This document shows positions 18,885 through 26,863 of a stretch of 64,000 bases of DNA, piece after piece; positions within the stretch are counted from its first letter, which is position 1, and each line of letters starts with the position of its first letter. Source of the DNA: Paramesorhizobium endophyticum (GTDB lineage Bacteria > Pseudomonadota > Alphaproteobacteria > Rhizobiales > Rhizobiaceae); contig NZ_BMHH01000003.1 in the NCBI RefSeq assembly GCF_014640615.1, positions 179,823-243,822 on the forward strand, written 5' to 3'. The notes beneath the pieces were generated by a model. The model was not told the origin of the DNA and ran no database searches. It saw only the letters and a list, made by a program, of their open reading frames with translations. The translations under genes and the position numbers were made by a program.

Positions 18885-19823
18885 ATGTCGGAACGAAAGC
18901 GGGAATTAATCCCGGTTGATCGTATATCCCAGCAGGATATCGAGAATTTTGGTATCTGGCGCGAAAAACCTAAAAAACCAACCCACGGTAAGGGCTGGCG
19001 AGTAAGCATTCAACGGCGCGGCCTTGTTGTTTTGCGCAACTTCAAGGATGCTGTCTACGGCTCAAGCGAGGCGGCGCTGGCACAGGCAAGGGCATATCGC
19101 AACGCAGTCATCGATATATTGCCGCCAATGACAAACCGTGAGCACGCGGTGCAATTGCGGCGCAACAACACGACAGGCGTCCCCGGTATCTATCGCGTGG
19201 AAAAGGAAGCCGGTGTGTTCTGGGAAGCGCATCTCCATTTGGCGGAAGGCACGAAACGGAAGTTATTCCCGGCGACGAAATATGGTGAGTGGGAAGCCCG
19301 GGCCATGGCTATAGCCCAGCGCCAGCAATGGCTTTCCGAATGGGAGGTTGAGTATTTCGGCACGGTCGGTTCCTATACGAAACTGAAAGCCGGGCAGCGT
19401 CTTGCAGAACTGGCGGATGACAAGCCGGATGTGCTGCCGACGGAAATGCCGAAAGCTGAAATCAACGCCCGTCTTGCTGCGATCAATGCATGCTTCGATG
19501 CGATGCGGCCTTTGCGGCTATGGGTCAGCGTGAACTGCGCGAGCGGAAGTCGTGGGCGTATGAGCATCGTGGTTTCCGATGCGGGGCGGCCCGCTCGCAA
19601 GCTGCAAAGAGAAGCCGGACTGCGTCAGCAAACGCTGCCGGAGGTTCTCACGAAGGCTCGCGTCAGAATCGAGCAGGCTATCACCGAACTCTACGACCTT
19701 GGTGTCGCCCGCTGGTTTATGGAGAAGCATGGCTATCTGCTCGATCCTGAGTGTTTCGATGCGCAAACAGGTTTCCGCGTGGGCGTTCTGCTGCCGGATG
19801 AACTTGCCGCAGCTGTGAATTGA
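18885..19823 (+). CDS. AP2-domain protein with two AP2-like repeats
   Basis: A 312-residue basic protein. Two AP2/ERF-like DNA-binding units can be seen. The first (about residues 36–75) has GWRVSIQRRG followed by YGSSEAALAQARAYRNAVI. The second (about 96–150) has NTTGVPGIYR and then WEAHLHLAEGTKRKLF. No HNH, GIY-YIG or integrase domain accompanies them. The C-terminal half (from about residue 170) matches nothing I recognise. GGTGGAG precedes the ATG. It is divergent from vgrG and next to the mobilizable element, and could belong to either. A role in DNA binding is inferred. Confidence 0.6.
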   Translation: MSERKRELIPVDRISQQDIENFGIWREKPKKPTHGKGWRVSIQRRGLVVLRNFKDAVYGSSEAALAQARAYRNAVIDILPPMTNREHAVQLRRNNTTGVPGIYRVEKEAGVFWEAHLHLAEGTKRKLFPATKYGEWEARAMAIAQRQQWLSEWEVEYFGTVGSYTKLKAGQRLAELADDKPDVLPTEMPKAEINARLAAINACFDAMRPLRLWVSVNCASGSRGRMSIVVSDAGRPARKLQREAGLRQQTLPEVLTKARVRIEQAITELYDLGVARWFMEKHGYLLDPECFDAQTGFRVGVLLPDELAAAVN

Positions 19824-19875
19824 CACCTATGGGTGGTGCATGCTGATTGGCGCAACCAAACAACCAGTGGGAAAC

Positions 19876-19983
19876 ATGAACGTGAGCAATGAAGAGGCGT
19901 CGAACTGGATGGCCACACACAGAGAGAGCATTGAAGATTCGCGCCGGTTGATACAGGTGTTCTCGCAGATGAAAGCGCTGTGA
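19876..19983 (+). CDS. Possible 35-residue small protein
   Basis: A small open frame starting MNVSNEEASNWM after GTGGGAAAC, with an in-frame upstream ATG at 19840. It ends at a TGA that overlaps a GTG at 19980, which opens a further 24-codon frame ending at 20054. The spacing looks like two tiny coupled genes, but codon evidence is thin. No function is recognised. Confidence 0.3.
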   Translation: MNVSNEEASNWMATHRESIEDSRRLIQVFSQMKAL

Positions 19984-20229
19984 AGCGGCAAGAGGTGATC
20001 GCGCTGGTGAAGTCGCTCGTTGAAGCGGAACAGGGAACAGCGCCGACCGCATAGTGCCCCCGCTTTCGTAGTTCGGCTCCGCTCTTTATCAACCGATATC
20101 GTCCGCCTCAGTGCGCTCGGGTCGTTTGCCTCCGCTTTTTCATCGTTATACCATCAACGACGACCCGCGCGGCGAGCCGCGTGATGGCGGGCAGCGCTGC
20201 GATAGTTGAGGTCTCCGCGCCGCCCGCCA

Positions 20230-20502
20230 TCACGCCAGACCGTCGTGCAGCTTTTGTGCGACAGTGGGCGTCCTCTGCTCTTTCCGCTCCGTTGCAAACG
20301 CCTGCTTCCCCTTTCCGGCCCAAAGCTGCCGCGCGTGTTCGCCTTGCTCGCTTTTGAGCTTTTCGGCCATCCAGAGGAGCGCGCCGAGGATGGTGGCGCG
20401 GTCGTCGCCGGTCAGGTCGACGATGCCCGCCTTGACGACGAGACCGCCGAGTTCGATCAGATGCCGTGTGCGCTTGCGGCGGTCGACCTGCCAGCTTCGC
20501 AT
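20230..20502 (-). CDS. traD: Conjugal transfer protein TraD (small, Ti/ICE type)
   Basis: A 90-residue basic protein with the family core RRKRTRHLIELGGLVVKAGI and DDRATILGALL. Small TraD proteins accompany the TraA relaxase in Ti-type and rhizobial transfer systems; they are unrelated to the large coupling protein of F. The start giving MRSWQVDRRK is chosen because it follows the traC stop by one base; the frame is open further upstream, overlapping traC. Confidence 0.78.
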   Translation of the reverse strand: MRSWQVDRRKRTRHLIELGGLVVKAGIVDLTGDDRATILGALLWMAEKLKSEQGEHARQLWAGKGKQAFATERKEQRTPTVAQKLHDGLA

Positions 20503-20503
20503 G

Positions 20504-20848
20504 TCATGCCGCGCCCGTGCTGCCCTGTGCCGGTTGCGCGCCGCCCGGTTGCGTTTGATGGCCGACCGCGTCGTCATCATTTGCCGGAGCAGATCGGCGC
20601 GATTTTCCGCGAAAGAACGCGGCCCCGCGCTTCGCCCATGCCGCCCTCCTGTCCTCATCTTTCGTTTCGGCCAGCACGATCAGCGCCCCGGCCAGTTCCT
20701 CGGTGCTGAGGCTGTCTGCCCCGGTGGCGATGACCAGTTCGCCCAGTTGCTGCACCTTGCGGGCTTTGAGTTCCCGCGCCTTGTCCTCCAGCGCCTTCAG
20801 TTCCGCGTCATAATCTCTCGGTTTGCGCAACGTCGTCTCCATCGTCAT
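20504..20848 (-). CDS. traC: Conjugal transfer protein TraC (Ti/ICE type)
   Basis: A 114-residue protein with a coiled-coil N-terminal half (AELKALEDKARELKARKVQQ-like) and a low-complexity tail. It matches the small TraC family that, with TraD and TraA, forms the DNA-processing set at oriT. It is transcribed divergently from traA, with the oriT-like site between, exactly as on Ti plasmids. Confidence 0.78.
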   Translation of the reverse strand: MTMETTLRKPRDYDAELKALEDKARELKARKVQQLGELVIATGADSLSTEELAGALIVLAETKDEDRRAAWAKRGAAFFRGKSRRSAPANDDDAVGHQTQPGGAQPAQGSTGAA

Positions 20849-20950
20849 CGTTCGTTGTCGATGCAGCCATGATATTTCAGTGCCGTGCGCAATGCTGTAA
20901 GGTCGGTGAGACGGTCTGGCACCGGGTAATCCTTCCCGAGATTTTTTCGA

Positions 20951-20990
20951 GGGAGGGCGCGCTTATACGTCGTTCCGACGTGCGCTTGGC
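20951..20990. other. Probable origin of transfer (oriT) of the Ti/Q type
   Basis: Between divergent traC and traA is GAGGGCGCGCTTATACGTCG, followed by a small inverted repeat ACGTCG-TTC-CGACGT (20968–20982). From memory this resembles the nick region of the RSF1010 and Ti plasmid oriT sites (GGGCGC followed by TTATAC). The nicked base cannot be assigned from sequence alone. Confidence 0.7.
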
Positions 20991-21010
20991 CGTGCCATTT
21001 CTTGATCGCG

Positions 21011-23974
21011 ATGGCGATCTATCATCTTCACGTCAAGGTCATTGGCCGCAAGGCTGGCTCCAGCGCGGTGGCCTCCGCCGCCTATCGCTCGGCCTCGCGG
21101 CTGCGCGACGAGCGGCTCGACCGCAGCCATGACTTCTCGGCCAAGCGCAGCGTCGTCCATTCCGAGGTGCTGCTGCCGGACAACGCGCCGGAGGCATGGA
21201 GCGACCGCGAACGGCTGTGGAACGATGTCGAAGCCTTCGAGGTGCGCAAAGACGCCCAGCTTGCGCGCGAGGTGGAATTCGCCATTCCCCGCGAGATGAC
21301 GCAGGCGCAGGGCATCGAACTCGCCCGCGATTTCGTGCAAAGCGAATTCGTCAAACAGGGCATGATTGCCGACCTCAATGTGCATTGGGACATCGGCGAG
21401 GACGGCCTGCCGAAACCCCACGCCCATGTTATGCTGACCATGCGGTCGGTGGACGAGAACGGTTTCGGCCCGAAGGTCCGCGACTGGAATAGCACGCAGA
21501 TGGTGGAGCGCTGGCGCGAACGCTGGGCCGAGCACGTCAATGAGCGGCTGGCCGACCTCGACATCGACGCCCGCATCGATCATCGCAGCCTTGAAGCGCA
21601 AGGCATCGAACTGGAGCCGCAAACCCAGATCGGCGCGCCCGCGCAGCGCATCGAGGGCGAAGGCATCGAAGCCGCAGACCGTGCGGAACTGCACCGCGAG
21701 ATCGCCCGCAACAACGGCGCGCGCCTCATTGCCGATCCTACCATCGCCCTCGACGCCATCACGCACCAGCAATCGACCTTCACACGACGCGACATGGCAA
21801 TGTTCGCGCATCGCCACAGCGACGGCATCGACCAGTTCAACGAGGTGATGGGCGCGATGGGCAATTCGCCCGATCTGGTGGAACTGGGCAAGGACGGGCT
21901 TGGGCAGGACCGCTTCACCACCCGCGACATGATCGAAACGGAACAGCGCCTGCACCGCGCGGCGGAACTAATGGCGGAGCGCGAGCGTCATGCGGTGGAT
22001 GACAGAGGCAGGCAGGTGGCACTTGCGCGCGCCGAGCAGCGTGGCCTTGTCTTGTCCGGCGAGCAGACCGATGCGCTGGCGCATGTCACCGATGGGCGCG
22101 ATCTTGGTATTGTCATCGGCTATGCCGGGACGGGAAAGAGCGCCATGCTTGGCGTGGCTCGTGAGGCATGGGAAGCGGCAGGTTTCGAGGTTCGCGGCGT
22201 TGCCCTGTCCGGCATCGCGGCGGAAAATCTTGAAAGCGGATCGGGCATCGCGTCCCGCACCATCGCCAGCATGGAACATGGCTGGCAACAGGGTCGCGAT
22301 ATGCTCACACCGCGCGATGTGCTTGTCATTGACGAGGCGGGCATGGTGGGCACGCGCCAGATGGAGCGGGTTCTATCGCATGCCGCCGAGGTCGGCGCGA
22401 AGGTCGTTCTGGTTGGCGATCCGCAGCAATTGCAGGCCATCGAAGCCGGGGCTGCGTTCCGCTCAATCCATGAGCGTCATGGCGGCGTGGAAATCAGCGA
22501 AGTCCGCCGCCAGCGCGAGGACTGGCAGCGTGACGCCACCCGCGATCTGGCGACCGGCAGGATCGGCGCGGCGATCCATGCCTATGACCGTCACGGCCTG
22601 GTGCATCAGGCGCAAACACGGGAGCAGGCGCGCGGTGATCTGATCGACCGCTGGGATCGTGACCGGCGAGCGGAACCGGATCAAAGCCGGATCATCCTCA
22701 CCCACACCAATGCGGAGGTGCGAGAACTCAACGAAGCAGCCCGCGAACGAATGCGCGAAGCGGGCGATCTAGGCGAGGATGTGCGCGTCACCGTCGAGCG
22801 CGGCGCACGCAGCTTTGCCAGCGGAGACCGCGTCATGTTCCTGCAAAACGAGCGCGGCCTTGGCGTTAAGAACGGCACGCTCGGCATTATCGAGGAAGTC
22901 AGCGCGCAGAGCATGACAGTGCGCACCGACGATGGCCGTTCCGTTGATTTCGACCTCAAGGATTACAACAAGATCGACCATGGCTATGCGGCGACGATCC
23001 ATAAGGCTCAAGGAATGACGGTGGACCGCGCCCATGTGCTGGCAACGCCGGGGCTGGATGCTCATGCCAGCTATGTTGCCCTGTCGCGGCATCGCGACCG
23101 CATGGGCCTGCATTATGGCCGTGACGATTTTGCCAGCAGGGACAAGCTGGTAAACACCATGTCACGCGACCGCTCGAAGGACATGGCTTCCGACTACGAA
23201 CAACGCGATCCAGTGCAGGACTATGCCGAGCGCCGCAGCATCGTCCCGCGTGAGCAGGAACACATTGCCGAAATCGCCTTGAAACCGGAACCGGACAAGC
23301 GGCGCATCCTGTTCGATAGCCGGGGCGGACATGGCGCACCGGACCGGGACAATGCCGGAGCGGAGTCACGGCGCGAAACCGCAGCGCCAGACCATGCCCG
23401 CGATATCAGCGAAGACCCGGAGGCGGCATTGCGCAAGGCTCGCACCGAAGCGCTCAAGCGTCATGCCCGCGCTATCGATGCCATCTTCGCCGCCGATGAT
23501 GCGGGTCGCAAGGCAAGTCCGGAACAGTGGAAGGAACTGGTGGAATCCCGCAAGGCGTTCGATGAAGTCCGCCCGTATGGCTGGCAGGACGCGGAAGCCG
23601 CCTATGCCAAGGATACGGACCTTGCCCGTGAAGCCGGAACCGGAAGGACGAGCCGGGCCATTCGTGCGCTCCAGCTTGAAACCGAAATCCGCACCGATCC
23701 ACAGCGCCGTGCGGATCGTTTCGTGGAACGCTGGCGGAAGCTCGATCACGCCAGTCAGCGGCAATACAGGGAAGGCGATATGTCGGGCTATAGGGCCACG
23801 CGGTCAGCGATGGGCGAGATGGCGAAAAGCCTTGAGCGCGACCCGCAGCTTGAATCCATCCTCACCAACCGCAAGCAGCACCTCGGCATTTCTATGGATT
23901 TCGACGGGATGAGTGTAGGCAAACAGCTTACCCTCAGCCATGGGCTTGGCAGAGGGCGGGGGCTTGGACTTTGA
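21011..23974 (+). CDS. traA: TraA relaxase/helicase (MOBQ type)
   Basis: A 987-residue protein that nicks oriT and unwinds the transferred strand. The N-terminal MobA/MobL relaxase domain starts MAIYHLHVKVIGR and contains the metal-binding HxH in KPHAHVMLTM. The central RecD/TraI-like helicase has Walker A GYAGTGKSAM (about residue 370) and DEAGMVGTRQ. The C-terminal region is charged and helical. Length is close to Ti TraA (about 1,100). The ATG at 21011 is chosen over a TTG at 21002. Its 3' end overlaps the convergent nucleotidyltransferase gene by 41 bases. No mating-pair genes are nearby, so transfer would need a helper. Confidence 0.93.
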   Translation: MAIYHLHVKVIGRKAGSSAVASAAYRSASRLRDERLDRSHDFSAKRSVVHSEVLLPDNAPEAWSDRERLWNDVEAFEVRKDAQLAREVEFAIPREMTQAQGIELARDFVQSEFVKQGMIADLNVHWDIGEDGLPKPHAHVMLTMRSVDENGFGPKVRDWNSTQMVERWRERWAEHVNERLADLDIDARIDHRSLEAQGIELEPQTQIGAPAQRIEGEGIEAADRAELHREIARNNGARLIADPTIALDAITHQQSTFTRRDMAMFAHRHSDGIDQFNEVMGAMGNSPDLVELGKDGLGQDRFTTRDMIETEQRLHRAAELMAERERHAVDDRGRQVALARAEQRGLVLSGEQTDALAHVTDGRDLGIVIGYAGTGKSAMLGVAREAWEAAGFEVRGVALSGIAAENLESGSGIASRTIASMEHGWQQGRDMLTPRDVLVIDEAGMVGTRQMERVLSHAAEVGAKVVLVGDPQQLQAIEAGAAFRSIHERHGGVEISEVRRQREDWQRDATRDLATGRIGAAIHAYDRHGLVHQAQTREQARGDLIDRWDRDRRAEPDQSRIILTHTNAEVRELNEAARERMREAGDLGEDVRVTVERGARSFASGDRVMFLQNERGLGVKNGTLGIIEEVSAQSMTVRTDDGRSVDFDLKDYNKIDHGYAATIHKAQGMTVDRAHVLATPGLDAHASYVALSRHRDRMGLHYGRDDFASRDKLVNTMSRDRSKDMASDYEQRDPVQDYAERRSIVPREQEHIAEIALKPEPDKRRILFDSRGGHGAPDRDNAGAESRRETAAPDHARDISEDPEAALRKARTEALKRHARAIDAIFAADDAGRKASPEQWKELVESRKAFDEVRPYGWQDAEAAYAKDTDLAREAGTGRTSRAIRALQLETEIRTDPQRRADRFVERWRKLDHASQRQYREGDMSGYRATRSAMGEMAKSLERDPQLESILTNRKQHLGISMDFDGMSVGKQLTLSHGLGRGRGLGL

Positions 23975-24905
23975 TTTCCGCGCAGCCAGAATCGTTGCAA
24001 TCGAACCCATCGAGATGTGCAACGCAGATTACGGCGACGGTTTCTTGCAGCACCTTCACGCGCTCGGCCAGCCAAGCCAATTCTTCGCCGGTGATTTTGT
24101 AGTGCCGTGAATAGCGGGCCTCGACATAGGCGCGGTCGAGGCGGTCAAAGCACTGATTAGCAAAATGGTCGTCTGGCCAGAAGTCAACCAGCACGGGCGC
24201 GACCCGCTCCACATGAGTGCGCAGGAAGACCAGCCGGTGAGATTTCGGGCTATAGAGCGTCAGGACATGCAAGGTGCAATGATAGAGCCGTTCGACGGTC
24301 TGGTGCAGATCAAAGGCGGCTTCCCTGTCGTAGCTGTGCCGCATGGCTTCCTTCGCCAGTTCAAAGCGATGCGCGGCGCTTGAAAACCAATGGTCGAAAT
24401 GCCGATGCATTTCAGCCTTAACGCCCTCCGGGTCCAGCGGCTTGGGTTGGGCGAGGGGAAAGCCCGGCATCTCGTAGAGCAAAATCCCGTCGCGGGCGAT
24501 GTCCACGAAGAAGGGCCGACCGAGCGCGAGCTGGTTGTTCAAATCCATGATGGAGTGAACGATGAAGTTAACCGGCGTTGCCAGATGTCTGGTAACAGTC
24601 AGTTCCCGCAAAAAGCGATCCTCTGCCCGATACCAGAAACGTGGATCGGCAAAGGTTTTGGTAGTGACGACGACGAGCAAATTATAATCGGAACGATAAT
24701 CGCTTTTGCCGTCCTCGATCCAGTCGCCGTGTGCATGAGAGCCGAAGAGAACCAATTTAAGGATACGTCCACGCTTCGCGTTCTCCGACAGCTTGCCCTT
24801 TTGCGCGTCCTCGAATTCATCGAAAAGGATGCGTGCGACCCGTTCCAGTTCGCTGCGCTTGCTCTCGGGAAGATGGCCGAGGCGTTCAGCCAGCGTCACA
24901 TACAT
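23934..24905 (-). CDS. Nucleotidyltransferase–HEPN fusion protein
   Basis: A 323-residue protein that joins an N-terminal minimal nucleotidyltransferase fold (LVLFGSHAHGDW followed by SDYNLLVVV) to a C-terminal helical HEPN region (AFDLHQTVERLYHCTLHVLTL). Both halves occur as separate MNT/HEPN toxin–antitoxin partners, where the MNT AMP-modifies the HEPN RNase. In the active-site strand the usual D-x-D appears as DYN, so one metal ligand may be replaced. I do not see a clear RxxxxH RNase motif. It overlaps the upstream gene by ten bases. It is cargo of the mobilizable element; a defence or stabilising role is inferred. Confidence 0.72.
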   Translation of the reverse strand: MYVTLAERLGHLPESKRSELERVARILFDEFEDAQKGKLSENAKRGRILKLVLFGSHAHGDWIEDGKSDYRSDYNLLVVVTTKTFADPRFWYRAEDRFLRELTVTRHLATPVNFIVHSIMDLNNQLALGRPFFVDIARDGILLYEMPGFPLAQPKPLDPEGVKAEMHRHFDHWFSSAAHRFELAKEAMRHSYDREAAFDLHQTVERLYHCTLHVLTLYSPKSHRLVFLRTHVERVAPVLVDFWPDDHFANQCFDRLDRAYVEARYSRHYKITGEELAWLAERVKVLQETVAVICVAHLDGFDCNDSGCAEIKVQAPALCQAHG

Positions 24906-25549
24906 GACGCGCCCCCGTGCCGCATGATACGCAGAATGTCATCGAGCGCCGAGCGTAACAGCGGCCAAGGGAACTCCGTGCAATCTTCGGAAGGTGCGCC
25001 TTCGCTTATAGCGGTATCGAGCTTGCCCGCTATGCCTGCAAGCGTCGTGGCGGGTGTGTCCGTCAGGGCGTCCACCAGTTCCTGCTGTTGGTCGGCGGCT
25101 GCCTGTTCCGCCCGCTTGGCGGCGGAGTAGCCAACGCGTTCATCCTCGGCGTCCCAACGAGCCTGATGGGCGGCCAGATCGGCCTCCGCTTTGGTGCGGA
25201 TATCGGGATCGCCGCCGAAATAGTCCGCCCCAATGTCGCCTTGCCACCAGACAGAGAAAGTGGCGTCTTCGTCCGGCAGGTAGACCTTGGCATGTGGAAA
25301 GCCGACGGTGTTGATGAGTTGGGTTTCAAGGCGCTGCTGTTTTTCGCACAGGGCGGCGGTGTTGAGGCATGCCGCCTGCCATGCGCGCCAGAGCGCCATC
25401 GCGGGGTCGGTGGTGGTATTGTCGGCCAGCGCCTCCGTAGCTCCCGCGCCATATTCGAACGACAGGGTCGCCGTGGTTGCCATCGTACCCGTCAGCAACA
25501 TCCTGCGCGTGACGGAAGGCAAAGTCGTGGTATCGTCCGAATCAGCCAT
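24896..25549 (-). CDS. Hypothetical protein with twin-arginine-like N-terminus, partner of the NT–HEPN gene
   Basis: A 217-residue protein not recognised. The N-terminus has TRRMLLTGTMATTATLS, which looks like a twin-arginine export or anchor signal. The rest is helical and rich in Ala, Asp and Gln, with no membrane segment. It overlaps the NT–HEPN start by ten bases, so the two form an operon. Its upstream region faces the XRE regulator and contains the TGATCC operator array. If the signal is real, the pair would act on opposite sides of the membrane, which would be odd for a toxin–antitoxin pair. Confidence 0.6.
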   Translation of the reverse strand: MADSDDTTTLPSVTRRMLLTGTMATTATLSFEYGAGATEALADNTTTDPAMALWRAWQAACLNTAALCEKQQRLETQLINTVGFPHAKVYLPDEDATFSVWWQGDIGADYFGGDPDIRTKAEADLAAHQARWDAEDERVGYSAAKRAEQAAADQQQELVDALTDTPATTLAGIAGKLDTAISEGAPSEDCTEFPWPLLRSALDDILRIMRHGGASCM

Positions 25550-25633
25550 TGATCCGAGCTCCTAATCAGCTTGGGTTGTGGTCAGGCTGAGCGCGGTGCT
25601 CCAACACCGTGTTCAGCCGCGTTATAGGACCAA

Positions 25634-25680
25634 TGATCCAAGGATATTCTTGATCCGTTTGGATCATACCAAAATGATCT
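25634..25680. promoter_or_regulatory. Operator array of TGATCC half-sites
   Basis: Four half-sites lie within 47 bp: TGATCC at 25634, the perfect palindrome TGATCC-GTTT-GGATCA at 25651–25666, and TGATCT at 25675. They sit between the divergent XRE gene and the NT–HEPN operon, just before the XRE ribosome binding site. Most likely the XRE protein binds here and controls itself and perhaps the operon. Confidence 0.6.
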
Positions 25681-25697
25681 AAGGAGATCAATAGACT

Positions 25698-25946
25698 TTG
25701 GTAACACCAGGACAGATGCGGGCAGCTCGCGCATTTATTGGAATATCTCAAGCAGAGCTCGCACGCCGGGCCGGAGTTTCTGTGCCGACGATTAAGCGTT
25801 GCGAAAGTGGGGGGGAAAACATACCCGCCGTATCTTCCGAAACCCAGCAGAAGATTCGTACCGTTCTTGAAGCTGAAGGCATTGCGTTCCTCCCGGAGAA
25901 CGGCGACGGTCCGGGCGTGCGGCTGGCTAAGAAACCCGCGCGTTAA
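25698..25946 (+). CDS. XRE-family helix-turn-helix regulator
   Basis: An 82-residue DNA-binding protein with a Cro/CI-type HTH (QMRAARAFIGISQAELARRAG, then VSVPTIKRCESG). A TTG start is used, preceded by AAGGAG at 25681–25686. The C-terminal tail EGIAFLPENGDGPGVRLAKK is a common ending in this family in rhizobia. It is divergent from the NT–HEPN operon and probably represses through the TGATCC sites. Confidence 0.85.
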   Translation: MVTPGQMRAARAFIGISQAELARRAGVSVPTIKRCESGGENIPAVSSETQQKIRTVLEAEGIAFLPENGDGPGVRLAKKPAR

Positions 25947-26120
25947 TGATAAGCACCCACGGCTTGGACGAGACCGGGGAGTTGGATTGTAGAACTTTCC
26001 TTTTTACCGCCGTCTCTACGCAGCAGTACGACGGCGGCTAAATATTTCTTGCAAAACGATAAATCTTTATTCTTCCTGTTTGAGGGGCAGCATAAACGAC
26101 CAGCAGCAGGCAGTGCCGCC

Positions 26121-26336
26121 ATGCCCGAACCCGACCGTATCATTCGCCTCAAAACCGTCCTTGCGCGCACCGGGCTGTCCCGCTCCACCATCTACCGCAA
26201 GATAGCCGAGGGTACATTCCCCGCTCAGATCAAAATCAGCATCAACGGCGCGGGATGGCGGGAATCCGACATCAATCGCTGGATCGCAAACCCCGTGGCG
26301 TGGCAGCCAGAGGGAGGGCGCAGCGATGGCCGATGA
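26121..26336 (+). CDS. AlpA-family excisionase/regulator
   Basis: A 71-residue winged-HTH protein with the AlpA pattern IIRLKTVLARTGLSRSTIY, then FPAQIKI and WRESDINRWI. AlpA-like proteins act as excisionase-like directionality factors or activators of integrases. The recombinase lies about 0.5 kb downstream on the same strand, so this is a candidate recombination directionality factor. The ATG at 26121 is preferred to the upstream in-frame ATG at 26049. Confidence 0.8.
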   Translation: MPEPDRIIRLKTVLARTGLSRSTIYRKIAEGTFPAQIKISINGAGWRESDINRWIANPVAWQPEGGRSDGR

Positions 26337-26547
26337 TGAAAACCATGCGGGCAGGGAGAGACCGGCGAATGACAACCGCCAGCCCGACGGACAGGAGAGC
26401 GAGGTCACGACCGATGCTTCCGAAAAGCTTGATACGGTTGTGCTGTCCATTGCCCGCTTGATCGGCAGGCGGATGGCGCAGGAAGATTTCGCGACCCGGA
26501 TTGCCGCAAACGATAATCGAGAGGCAAAGACAGCGGATGACGATTAG
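26326..26547 (+). CDS. Small hydrophilic protein of the mobilizable element
   Basis: A 73-residue acidic protein (MADDENHAGRERPANDN…) that overlaps the AlpA gene by eleven bases and has an AGGGAGG ribosome binding site. The middle has one predicted helix (DTVVLSIARLIGRRMAQEDF). No family is recognised. Close packing with its neighbours argues that it is translated. Confidence 0.55.
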   Translation: MADDENHAGRERPANDNRQPDGQESEVTTDASEKLDTVVLSIARLIGRRMAQEDFATRIAANDNREAKTADDD

Positions 26548-26797
26548 CGTGTCGCTGTCCGGGGCGGAAACGGCTTGCCTCGAGGCGCTGCTTCCATTTA
26601 GGATTCAAGAAAGACTGTACAGTTCGAACCTGTGTGGTGCGATGAAAGCCTTTTTTGGCTTGCAGGTAGTGGGCCGGAAGGAAGCCGCCCCCTCAAGGCC
26701 AAGCCGCTTCGCGGTGGCGCTGCGCGCCAGCCTTGACCGGTCGGCTTCCTTCCGGCGTGGGCTTCTGAAGCAGAAAAGGCGGGGCGTGCGCTGGTAG
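26537..26797 (+). CDS. Possible small basic protein before the recombinase
   Basis: An 86-residue open frame starting MTISVSLSGAET within the last codons of the preceding gene. The second half is rich in Arg and Ser and may simply be open by chance. No family is recognised. Confidence 0.3.
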   Translation: MTISVSLSGAETACLEALLPFRIQERLYSSNLCGAMKAFFGLQVVGRKEAAPSRPSRFAVALRASLDRSASFRRGLLKQKRRGVRW

Positions 26798-26863
26798 GCA
26801 GCGCCAGCCGTGACAGACCCGGCCCAGCCGCAGAACATTGCCCGATGAAGGAGGAGCCATACC

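Noticed and set aside
24340-25130. A 246-codon plus-strand frame opposite the NT–HEPN operon
   Set aside because: The minus-strand genes show recognisable domains; the plus-strand frame does not.
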